Origin: Polynucleobacter sp. AP-Kolm-20A-A1
GTDB lineage: Bacteria; Pseudomonadota; Gammaproteobacteria; Burkholderiales; Burkholderiaceae
Reading direction: 5' to 3'
DNA: 64,000 nt
Assembly: GCF_018688315.1 (NCBI RefSeq)
Contig: NZ_CP061315.1
Location: 372,001 to 436,000 of the forward strand
The translations under genes and the position numbers were made by a program. Below the pieces are notes generated by a model that ran no database searches, was not told the origin of the DNA, and saw only the letters and a list, made by a program, of their open reading frames with translations. Below, one piece after another: positions 28,516 through 35,450 of the stretch; the first letter of the stretch is position 1, and every line of letters starts with the position of its first letter.

Positions 28516-30424
28516 GAGCAATTCGCTTTTTGAAACCCTTCAGCAGGATGTTAAACGGCTACCCGGATTGCCGGGGGTATATCGCTTCTTTGATGAGGCG
28601 GGGCATATTCTGTATGTAGGCAAAGCACGTAACCTCAAAAAACGGGTGTCTAGTTATTTTCAGCGCACCCAGTTGTCACCACGTATTGAATTGATGGTGG
28701 GCAAAATTGCGCGCTATGAAACAACAGTAACACGGACCGAGACTGAAGCTCTTATTCTAGAGAACAATCTGATTAAAGAGTTAGCGCCGCCATTCAATAT
28801 TCTCTTTAGAGACGATAAGTCATACCCATATGTCATGCTTACTGGGCACCAGTTTCCTCGGTTGGCTTCTTATCGTGGCAAGGTGGACAAGCGCAACCAT
28901 TACTTTGGCCCATTCCCCAATAGCTGGGCTGTGCGTAATAGCGTACAAATTCTGCAGAAGGTTTTCCGCCTGCGTACCTGTGAGGACTCTGTATTCAAGA
29001 ATCGCAGTCGTCCTTGTCTCTTGCATCAAATTCATCGCTGTAGCGCCCCATGCGTAGGCCGTCTGAGCGTAGAGCAGTATGGGCAAGATGTAGCTCAGGC
29101 CACCCGTTTTTTAGAGGGTGATCACACTCGCGTTTTGTCAGAGCTTGAAAAAGAAATGCATGCGCACAGCGAAGCAATGGAATTTGAAATGGCTGCAGTG
29201 CTGCGTGATCGTATTACTGATCTTTCAAGCGTCTTGCAGCAACAGGCAATGGATACGGTTGCCGAGGGTGAAGGTGATGTCGATATTATTGCGGTCGCTC
29301 GGATGGAGGGAATGGTTTGCGTGAACCTGGCCATGGTGCGTGGCGGCCGTCACTTAGGTGATAGGGCGTACTTCCCTAAAGGGTTGCGCACAACATCTGG
29401 TGAGTTGCCATCCCCAGCAGAAATATTGGAAGCTTTTATTGCTCAGCATTATTTAGAGGAAAACGCTGAAGATGCTACGACCAATCTAATTCCACCGGTC
29501 TTGGTTTTGAATCACCCCTTGCAATCTGCGAGTGATGATGTGACCAAGTTAAGCGAGTCGCCACCTGAAGATTTGCATGAACTATTAAATGTGCAGGCCG
29601 GTAGAAAAATCACATTCTTGCACCAGCCTCAAGGCCAAAGACGCCACTGGCTGGCTATGGCTGAAGGCAACGCCAAGATTGCTTTGACAAAGCGCCTAGT
29701 GGAGACTGGTGGTCAATTGGCTAGAGCGCGTGCGTTAGCTGATATTTTGGGTCTTGAGTTGGAAAGTCTTGAGCAGTTGCGAATCGAATGTTTTGACATC
29801 AGTCATACGTCGGGAGAAGCAACTCAAGCCTCTTGTGTGGTGTATGCCAAGAATGCGATGCAATCGAGCGAGTATCGTCGTTTCAATATCAATGACATCA
29901 CTCCAGGTGATGATTACGCAGCTATGCGCCAGGTACTGCAAAGACGCTATGCAAACTTTCAGGAACTACCAGTAGAAAAAATACCGCAAGTGATTTTGAT
30001 TGATGGCGGCAAAGGTCAGGTCGAAATGGCAAGACAGGTTCTATCTGAATTTGGTATGGATATTGGCCTCATTGTGGGAGTTGCAAAAGGAGAGGGTCGC
30101 AAGGTTGGCTTGGAGACTTTAATTTTTGCCGATGGCCGCAAGGCGCTTGAACTTGGTATTGATAGTGCGGCACTATTGCTGGTTGCGCAGATTCGTGATG
30201 AGGCGCATCGCTTTGCCATTACAGGCATGCGTGCAAAGCGCGCTAAGGCCAGGGTGGTTTCGAGGCTCGAAGAGATTGAAGGTATTGGCGCCAAGCGCCG
30301 GCAGAAGCTGTTGGCACGCTTTGGAGGTTTAAAAGGGGTGGCCAACGCCAGTATTGAAGAGATTGCTAGTGTTGAGGGGGTCTCCATTACGCTTGCAGAG
30401 CAGATTTATCGTCAACTTCATTAG
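28514..30424 (+). CDS. uvrC: excinuclease ABC subunit C
   Basis: Makes both incisions in nucleotide excision repair together with UvrAB. An N-terminal GIY-YIG nuclease ([20 protein letters not shown]) makes the 3' cut. A UvrB-binding segment lies near residues 195-235 ([20 protein letters not shown]). The RNase-H-like domain with [17 protein letters not shown] makes the 5' cut, and HhH motifs end the protein. The 636 residues are full length. The start codon shares bases with the divergent earP start. Confidence 0.95.
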   Translation: MSNSLFETLQQDVKRLPGLPGVYRFFDEAGHILYVGKARNLKKRVSSYFQRTQLSPRIELMVGKIARYETTVTRTETEALILENNLIKELAPPFNILFRDDKSYPYVMLTGHQFPRLASYRGKVDKRNHYFGPFPNSWAVRNSVQILQKVFRLRTCEDSVFKNRSRPCLLHQIHRCSAPCVGRLSVEQYGQDVAQATRFLEGDHTRVLSELEKEMHAHSEAMEFEMAAVLRDRITDLSSVLQQQAMDTVAEGEGDVDIIAVARMEGMVCVNLAMVRGGRHLGDRAYFPKGLRTTSGELPSPAEILEAFIAQHYLEENAEDATTNLIPPVLVLNHPLQSASDDVTKLSESPPEDLHELLNVQAGRKITFLHQPQGQRRHWLAMAEGNAKIALTKRLVETGGQLARARALADILGLELESLEQLRIECFDISHTSGEATQASCVVYAKNAMQSSEYRRFNINDITPGDDYAAMRQVLQRRYANFQELPVEKIPQVILIDGGKGQVEMARQVLSEFGMDIGLIVGVAKGEGRKVGLETLIFADGRKALELGIDSAALLLVAQIRDEAHRFAITGMRAKRAKARVVSRLEEIEGIGAKRRQKLLARFGGLKGVANASIEEIASVEGVSITLAEQIYRQLH

Positions 30425-30458
30425 TCAGTAAGCGGGACATTTGGTTTATGCTTAGCAA

Positions 30459-31034
30459 ATGCCATTCAATCTACCAATCGCCTTAACCTGGTTGCGTGTA
30501 GCAGCAATTCCGCTGCTGGTAGCTGTCTTTTATCTCCCTGGCCAATGGCTAACCCCGTTTGAGAAAAATTTCATTGCAGCACTGATTTTTACGCTTGCTG
30601 CAGTAACAGACTGGTTGGATGGATTTTTGGCGCGCCGCTTAAAACAAGAATCTGCGTTCGGACAATTCTTAGACCCTGTTGCGGATAAATTAATTGTTGC
30701 CGCAGCTTTATTGGTACTTCTCAATATGGACCGTGTTCAGGTCTGGGTAGCACTGATTATTATTGGTCGCGAAATCACGATTTCCGCTTTGCGCGAATGG
30801 ATGGCCCTCTTAGGAGCCGGCAAAAGCGTCGCAGTGCACATGGTTGGCAAGCTCAAAACTACGGCTCAACTGATTGCAATTCCATTTTTATTGTTGAATG
30901 ACGCCTTATTTGGCTGGTTAGATTGCGCCAGAATCGGAACCTGGTTAATTTGGATTGCCTCCTTTTTAACGCTTTGGTCGATGTTTTATTACCTCAAGAA
31001 AGCGTTGCCGCAACTTGTCGGCAAAGTGGATTAA
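30459..31034 (+). CDS. pgsA: CDP-diacylglycerol-glycerol-3-phosphate 3-phosphatidyltransferase
   Basis: Inner-membrane enzyme that makes phosphatidylglycerophosphate. The CDP-alcohol signature DWLDGFLARRLKQESAFGQF continuing LDPVADK has all the metal-binding Asp residues (DxxDG...AR...G...D...D). Several membrane helices are visible. The length of 191 residues is normal. It follows uvrC by 34 bases, the usual uvrC-pgsA pair. Confidence 0.95.
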   Translation: MPFNLPIALTWLRVAAIPLLVAVFYLPGQWLTPFEKNFIAALIFTLAAVTDWLDGFLARRLKQESAFGQFLDPVADKLIVAAALLVLLNMDRVQVWVALIIIGREITISALREWMALLGAGKSVAVHMVGKLKTTAQLIAIPFLLLNDALFGWLDCARIGTWLIWIASFLTLWSMFYYLKKALPQLVGKVD

Positions 31035-31053
31035 ATCCCCTAAAACTCAAGAC

Positions 31054-31071
31054 GGGCGGGGTTGAGCGCCC
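31054..31071 (+). terminator. weak terminator-like hairpin after pgsA
   Basis: GGGCG and CGCCC around an 8-base loop, followed by TTAATC. It lies between pgsA and the tRNA genes. The stem is short and the T run poor, so termination here is tentative. Confidence 0.35.
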
Positions 31072-31152
31072 TTAATCAATGCCGTACTTTGATGCCTTCG
31101 AGCGGAAATAATGCTTTCTTTCAGATTGTTTGTTAAACTACTGCCCTGTTAT

Positions 31153-31228
31153 GCGGGAATAGCTCAGCTGGTAGAGCGATACCTTGCCAAGGTATAGGTC
31201 GGGAGTTCGAACCTCCTTTCCCGCTCCA
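31153..31228 (+). tRNA. tRNA-Gly (GCC)
   Basis: A 76-base cloverleaf with acceptor stem GCGGGAA/TTCCCGC, D arm AGCTCAGCTGGTAGAGC, anticodon arm ATACC-TTGCCAA-GGTAT with anticodon GCC, T arm GGGAGTTCGAACCTCC, discriminator T and an encoded CCA. A weak -10-like TAAACT at 31134-31139 precedes it. Confidence 0.97.
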
Positions 31229-31277
31229 AGTTCGATGGGAAGCCCTCAAAAGCTTCCCATTTTTGATTTAAGTATCT

Positions 31278-31351
31278 GGCGCGTTGGCCGAGTGGTTAGG
31301 CAGGAGCCTGCAAAGCTTCGTACGGGGGTTCGATTCCCTCACGCGCCTCCA
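31278..31351 (+). tRNA. tRNA-Cys (GCA)
   Basis: A 74-base cloverleaf with acceptor stem GGCGCGT/ACGCGCC, D arm GGCCGAGTGGTTAGGC, anticodon arm GGAGC-CTGCAAA-GCTTC with anticodon GCA, T loop GTTCGATTC and an encoded CCA. It is 49 bases after tRNA-Gly and probably on the same transcript. Confidence 0.96.
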
Positions 31352-31436
31352 GTAATTTGCCTTGACGAAATGGGCGCATCACCTAAAATGCTTTTAAATA
31401 AGCTAAGTAAATTTCGCCAATCACCTAAAGCAAAAC

Positions 31437-31898
31437 ATGATTAAAACCAATACTCTTAAAGTTAGTGCAATAGCATTGTTCTTGTCTGCTTTATTGGGCG
31501 CTTGTGCTAGTTCAGGTGACTCTCCTTCAGGCTCTCCACAGGAAGTTCAAGAAGTCCAAACTCAGTTGCTGGGTGACATGTTATTGCCACAGGGTGCGCG
31601 CTTAAATGGCACTGAGTCGATCATCATTGGTCGCGGTAATGAATGGGTTGGTAGAGCGATTGTGAATGCATTGCAAGGCTCTACAGATGTTTATGCTTTC
31701 TTCCAATCCGAATATCCGAAGAATGGTTGGACAACAGTGACTGCTGTTAAAGCGAAAACAAGTATCTTGGTTTTCACAAAGGGCGACAGAACTGCAACGA
31801 TTGAAATAGTCGATGGTTCATTTGGCGGTCCTAAGTCAGTAATTGTGATTACATCGTCACCTAAGAATGCAAACGTACTAGCACCTGCTCGTAAATAA
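31437..31898 (+). CDS. small lipoprotein of unknown function
   Basis: A 153-residue secreted protein with a lipoprotein signal peptide (MIKTNTLKVSAIALFLSALL) and lipobox LGAC, so the mature N-terminus is an acylated Cys followed by ASSGDSPSGSP. The mature domain of about 110 residues mixes helix and strand (VYAFFQSEYPKNGWTTVTAV, ILVFTKGDRTATIEIVDG), resembling small alpha/beta domains of envelope lipoproteins. No catalytic motif is seen. It is a single gene between the tRNAs and a terminator, convergent with lexA. Confidence 0.8.
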   Translation: MIKTNTLKVSAIALFLSALLGACASSGDSPSGSPQEVQEVQTQLLGDMLLPQGARLNGTESIIIGRGNEWVGRAIVNALQGSTDVYAFFQSEYPKNGWTTVTAVKAKTSILVFTKGDRTATIEIVDGSFGGPKSVIVITSSPKNANVLAPARK

Positions 31899-31922
31899 TT
31901 TAGTTGCTGCAGCAGGAAACAA

Positions 31923-31948
31923 AAAAGGCCTCTTCACAGAGGCCTTTT
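31923..31948. terminator. bidirectional intrinsic terminator
   Basis: An 11-bp perfect inverted repeat (AAAAGGCCTCT / AGAGGCCTTTT) with a 4-base loop, between the convergent lipoprotein and lexA genes. Confidence 0.9.
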
Positions 31949-31965
31949 GCTTTAGGGGTTGTAGC

Positions 31966-32685
31966 TTAGAGCCCTTCAGCCCTTATTAAGCCAACGGCTT
32001 GCCCTTCAATAGCAAAGTTCGGTTGACGGCTGTCTACCAAGATATTTTTGAAGTCCGGGTTTTCTGCTTGCAACTCAATGACCATGCCATCGGCAGTTTT
32101 CTTTTGTTGCCAGCGTTTCACAGTGACTTCATCATCGAGGCGTGCAACGACAATATCACCGTTACGCACTTCAGTTGTTTTTCTAACAGCCAAATAATCA
32201 CCATCCAAAATTCCAGCATCGCGCATGCTCATACCTTTTACTTTCAGCAAGTAATCGGCACCTTTGCTAAATAAGCTTGGATCAATTGGAACTTGTTTTT
32301 CAATATGCTCAACAGCCATGATTGGTGAGCCGGCAGCAACTCGTCCAATCAATGGCAGTGTGAGTTGTTGTAGCGCGCCAGATGGTAAAGACATCTGACG
32401 ATATTTATTGCTGTGATGGGTTTGATTGAATCGCTGTGGAATGCGAATGCCGCGTGACGTACCTGGCGTTAATTCGATATAACCTTTTTTTGCTAGTGCG
32501 CGAAGATGTTCTTCGGCAGCATTTGCAGAGGCAAATCCCAGTTGCGTGGCAATCTCTGCACGAGTCGGTGGTAAACCGCTCTCATCGATGGCTTTAGTGA
32601 TCAACTCCAAAATCTCATTCTGACGTGGAGTGAGCTTGGGGAGGGCAGTCAGCTCCTCCGGAAAATCGACTGTATTTATGTCCAT
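31966..32685 (-). CDS. lexA: LexA repressor
   Basis: SOS-response repressor that cleaves itself when RecA is activated. An N-terminal winged helix ([20 protein letters not shown]; recognition helix in [20 protein letters not shown]) is followed by the S24 peptidase domain. The Ala-Gly cleavage site is in [14 protein letters not shown], the Ser in [12 protein letters not shown] and the Lys in [10 protein letters not shown]. At 239 residues it is longer than the E. coli protein, with 16 extra N-terminal residues and an inserted segment near 90-105. No ribosome site precedes the ATG. Confidence 0.95.
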   Translation of the reverse strand: MDINTVDFPEELTALPKLTPRQNEILELITKAIDESGLPPTRAEIATQLGFASANAAEEHLRALAKKGYIELTPGTSRGIRIPQRFNQTHHSNKYRQMSLPSGALQQLTLPLIGRVAAGSPIMAVEHIEKQVPIDPSLFSKGADYLLKVKGMSMRDAGILDGDYLAVRKTTEVRNGDIVVARLDDEVTVKRWQQKKTADGMVIELQAENPDFKNILVDSRQPNFAIEGQAVGLIRAEGL

Positions 32686-32686
32686 A

Positions 32687-32702
32687 CTGGGATTGTATAC
32701 AG
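32687..32702 (-). promoter_or_regulatory. SOS-box-like operator at lexA
   Basis: CTG-N10-CAG, the core spacing of the LexA box, lies one base before the lexA start codon. On the minus strand it reads CTGTATACAATCCCAG, which keeps the left half CTGTATA but has a weaker right half. It overlaps the -10 hexamer, as expected for autorepression. Confidence 0.65.
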
Positions 32703-32720
32703 CAGTTTTTGATAATTCAA
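32692..32720 (-). promoter_or_regulatory. lexA promoter
   Basis: On the minus strand TTGAAT (32715-32720) and TACAAT (32692-32697) are spaced by 17 bases. Transcription would begin about 7 bases further on, at or within a base or two of the ATG of lexA. Confidence 0.6.
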
Positions 32721-32744
32721 GCTATTTAAGGGGGATAATGGGGT

Positions 32745-33821
32745 ATGAGCTCACAAGAAAACACCTCTGAAAATTCACCTCATATCCTAGTCTTAGGCAT
32801 GGGGGGGACGATTGCCGGCTTGGCCTCTAGACCAGAGGATAAGCCTTTGGAATATGTGGCAGGACAGGTTGAGGTGGGTTCTTTGCTGGCTCATATTCAG
32901 TCTGCAGTGCCTGAGGGTATTCAGCTGGTTTCCAGGCAATTGGCGAACATCAATAGCTGCAACCTAACGGAGGCCTTACTCACCCAACTGGGAGAGGCTG
33001 TCAGGGAAGCGCTTGCTAATGCCTTGGTTACAGGCGTAGTGCTTACTCACGGAACCGACACAATTGAGGAGACTGGCGTCTTCTTGCAGCTGACTTGTGG
33101 CAAATATGCTGAAAATTTAGGCAAAAGAGTAATCTTGACTGGCGCCATGTTGCCGGCCAATGCGCCTAAGGCTGATGGACCCTCCAATTTGTTGGATGCC
33201 ATTCGCTGGGCCTCAACCCCAATTGATGACTGCCCTGGTGGTATCTATGCCGTCATGGACGGTCGAGGTTGTATGGCCATGGATCTATCAAAACGGCACG
33301 GTAGCGCGCTCAATGCGCCTATTCAAGCCTCACCTAGTAGCTCGGTGGGCTTGATTAATCCTTCCTGGTTATCCGGAGTCAAGGCGGTTCAAGCTCTCTG
33401 GACCGAGGATTGGCCTATCCCTAAGGAGGGTGAATGGCCTTGGGTGGAGATTTTGACCAGCCATGCGGGCGCGCGTCCGGAAACTATCACACACTGGCTG
33501 AACTCCAAGGTGAAGGGCTTGGTCTTGGCGGGAACGGGCATGGGTAGCCTTCATGATGCCTGGCGTGAATCTTTGGTAGCCGCTGTAAAACATGGGATTG
33601 CACTGGTCAGAACCAGTAGAACTGGGGCGGGAGAAGCGCAAGCCAATTTGCCAGAAAAAGATATTCCCGGTTGCCTGGCCTCGGGCAGTCTTTCTGCCCC
33701 AAGAGCTCGGATTGCGCTGCAATTAGCCTTGAATGCTGAAAAACAGGCTCAAACCGCTGGTAAATCCCTGACTTGGCAGGATTTTTTTGCTAGAATAGCG
33801 GTCTTGCCTGTAATCAGGTGA
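32745..33821 (+). CDS. L-asparaginase
   Basis: Hydrolyses L-asparagine to aspartate and ammonia. The first catalytic Thr is in LVLGMGGTIAGLASR and the second catalytic motif is LTHGTDTIEETGVFLQ; the TGAMLPANAPKADGPSNL segment is also typical. No signal peptide is visible, so the enzyme is probably cytoplasmic. At 358 residues it is slightly long for the family. It is divergent from lexA with only 59 bases between starts. Its 3' end contains the likely promoter of the S6 operon. Confidence 0.9.
   Translation: MSSQENTSENSPHILVLGMGGTIAGLASRPEDKPLEYVAGQVEVGSLLAHIQSAVPEGIQLVSRQLANINSCNLTEALLTQLGEAVREALANALVTGVVLTHGTDTIEETGVFLQLTCGKYAENLGKRVILTGAMLPANAPKADGPSNLLDAIRWASTPIDDCPGGIYAVMDGRGCMAMDLSKRHGSALNAPIQASPSSSVGLINPSWLSGVKAVQALWTEDWPIPKEGEWPWVEILTSHAGARPETITHWLNSKVKGLVLAGTGMGSLHDAWRESLVAAVKHGIALVRTSRTGAGEAQANLPEKDIPGCLASGSLSAPRARIALQLALNAEKQAQTAGKSLTWQDFFARIAVLPVIR
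33768..33796 (+). promoter_or_regulatory. candidate promoter of the S6 operon
   Basis: CTGACT (33768-33773) and TAGAAT (33791-33796) with a 17-base spacer and an extended TGC before the -10. It lies inside the last 55 bases of the asparaginase gene. Transcription would start near 33803, giving a leader of about 145 nt before rpsF. Confidence 0.55.
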
Positions 33822-33868
33822 GAGCTGTAAAAGTGTTGTAAGCAGTACCTACAATTTGTTACTACCTT

Positions 33869-33925
33869 GTCACACTGGCGCTAACTTTAATAAACCATCG
33901 AAAGTTAGCAAGACGCCCAGGTGAC
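33869..33925 (+). promoter_or_regulatory. structured leader of rpsF, possible r-protein autoregulatory element
   Basis: Two coaxial stems: an outer helix from GTCAC-A-CTGGCG (33869-33880) pairing with CGCCCAG-GTGAC (33914-33925), and an inner 8-bp helix CTAACTTT/AAAGTTAG (33881-33888, 33901-33908) closed by a 12-base loop. CAAGA forms a one-sided internal loop. It ends 21 bases before the rpsF ATG. S6:S18 binding leaders are known before rpsF in many bacteria, but I do not see the conserved CCG element of that motif clearly, so the identity is inferred. Confidence 0.5.
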
Positions 33926-33946
33926 TTTATCCTTAAGGAGTGTTTG

Positions 33947-34321
33947 ATGCGTCATTATGAAATCGTCTTTATCGTCCATCCGGACCAAAGCGAGCAAGTA
34001 CCAGCGATGATCGATCGTTACAAAGCTACATTAGCAGCTGCGGGCGGAAAAATTCATCGCATGGAAGACTGGGGTCGTCGTCAGATGGCTTACATGATCG
34101 ACAAACTTGCTAAAGCCCACTACGTTTGCATGAACATTGAGTGCGACCAGAAAACTCTGGAAGAGCTTGAGCATGCGTTCAAATTTAACGATGCTGTTTT
34201 GCGTCACCTCATCATCAAGACTAAGAAAGCTGAAACAGAGCCTTCCATCATGATGAAAGAAGTGCAACGTGAAGAAGCGCGCAAATCAGCTCAATCTGAC
34301 GCTCCTGTAGCGGCAGCCTAA
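33947..34321 (+). CDS. rpsF: 30S ribosomal protein S6
   Basis: Small-subunit protein that binds 16S rRNA together with S18. The N-terminus [25 protein letters not shown] and the segment [22 protein letters not shown] are family signatures. An AAGGAG ribosome site sits before the ATG; a TTG three bases earlier is rejected as the start. The C-terminal tail is Ala/Glu-rich. First gene of rpsF-priB-rpsR-rplI-dnaB. Confidence 0.97.
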   Translation: MRHYEIVFIVHPDQSEQVPAMIDRYKATLAAAGGKIHRMEDWGRRQMAYMIDKLAKAHYVCMNIECDQKTLEELEHAFKFNDAVLRHLIIKTKKAETEPSIMMKEVQREEARKSAQSDAPVAAA

Positions 34322-34380
34322 GTTAGAAATTTGAAGAGGAATACACAGGCTAGAAAACGTATCAGAGAAGCGGAGCGGCG

Positions 34381-34674
34381 TTGAATCATTTCACCCTAAC
34401 TGCAATCTTGGTATCTAAAGACGCGATTCGATTTACACCAGCAGGAATACCGGTGATGCATTGCCAGCTAGAACATAGCGGCCAAGCAAACGAGGTAGGA
34501 GTGGCAAGGAAAATTCAGATGAACGTTGAAGCCATCACGATCGGTCCGATACAAAAGGATTTAGAGCGAATGGATTTAGGAACTGAGGCAGTGTTTGAGG
34601 GATTCTTAGCACCCAAGACTCTACGTAATCAAAGACTTGTTTTCCATATTACCCATATTCAATTGAAAAATTAA
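34381..34674 (+). CDS. priB: primosomal replication protein PriB
   Basis: OB-fold protein that stabilises PriA at stalled forks during replication restart. The 97 residues start at a TTG ([19 protein letters not shown]) with GGAG nine bases upstream. The segment [17 protein letters not shown] matches the PriB/SSB-like family. Its place between rpsF and rpsR is the normal one in beta- and gammaproteobacteria. Confidence 0.92.
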   Translation: MNHFTLTAILVSKDAIRFTPAGIPVMHCQLEHSGQANEVGVARKIQMNVEAITIGPIQKDLERMDLGTEAVFEGFLAPKTLRNQRLVFHITHIQLKN

Positions 34675-34687
34675 AGAGGAAATCATC

Positions 34688-34960
34688 ATGGCGTTTGGAA
34701 AGAAACCCGATTTCAAAAAGAAACCAGCTCAGAACCCATTGTTCAAGCGTAAGCGTTATTGCCGTTTCACTGTTGCTGGCGTAGAACAGATTGACTACAA
34801 AGATGTAGATACATTGAAGGACTTCATTGGCGAAAACGCTAAGATCACTCCTGCTCGTTTGACAGGCACAAAAGCTAAATATCAGCGTCAGTTAGACACT
34901 GCTATCAAGCGTGCTCGTTACTTGGCTTTGTTGCCATTCTCCGATCAACACAAGAAATAA
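34688..34960 (+). CDS. rpsR: 30S ribosomal protein S18
   Basis: Binds the 16S platform with S6. The 90 residues contain the conserved segment [18 protein letters not shown], then [18 protein letters not shown] and the basic [12 protein letters not shown] ending. AAAGAGGAAATC precedes the ATG as a good ribosome site. Confidence 0.97.
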   Translation: MAFGKKPDFKKKPAQNPLFKRKRYCRFTVAGVEQIDYKDVDTLKDFIGENAKITPARLTGTKAKYQRQLDTAIKRARYLALLPFSDQHKK

Positions 34961-34973
34961 TTAGGAGCCCTCA

Positions 34974-35426
34974 ATGCAAATCATTCTTTTAGAAAAAGTA
35001 ACAAACCTGGGCAACCTCGGCGACATCGTTCGCGTTAAAGACGGTTTCGCTCGTAACTTCTTAATCCCACAACGTAAAGCTCGTCGTGCAACTGAAGCAG
35101 CTATCGCTGACTTTGCAGTGCGTCGTGCTGAGTTGGAGAAATTGGCTGCTGAGAAATTGGCTGCCGCTGAAGCAGTTGGCATCAAGCTCAAAGACTTGGT
35201 TCTCGAAATCGGTCAAAAAGCAGGTGTTGACGGTCGTTTGTTTGGTTCTGTAACCAATCACGATATCGCTGATGCGTTGAAAGCTAAAGGCTTCACAATT
35301 GAGAAGTCTTCAGTTCGTTTGCCTACTGGCCCATTGAAAATGGTTGGTGATCACCCTGTAGCGGTTGCTGTTCATACCGACGTAGTTGCAGACATCACTA
35401 TTCGTGTAGTTGGTGAGCAAGCTTAA
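34974..35426 (+). CDS. rplI: 50S ribosomal protein L9
   Basis: Large-subunit protein bound near the L1 stalk. The N-terminal domain [19 protein letters not shown] and [16 protein letters not shown] are clear. The long connecting helix ([20 protein letters not shown]) and the C-terminal domain [16 protein letters not shown] follow. The length of 150 residues is normal. Confidence 0.97.
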   Translation: MQIILLEKVTNLGNLGDIVRVKDGFARNFLIPQRKARRATEAAIADFAVRRAELEKLAAEKLAAAEAVGIKLKDLVLEIGQKAGVDGRLFGSVTNHDIADALKAKGFTIEKSSVRLPTGPLKMVGDHPVAVAVHTDVVADITIRVVGEQA

Positions 35427-35450
35427 GTTTTAGAACTGTAAATAAGCCAC

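Noticed and set aside
31184..31444. An 86-codon open frame across the tRNAs
   Set aside because: It reads through both tRNA genes and the lipoprotein leader, so it cannot be a real gene.
33369..33722. A 117-codon minus-strand frame inside the asparaginase gene
   Set aside because: Complementary to a conserved coding region with no ribosome site or protein features.
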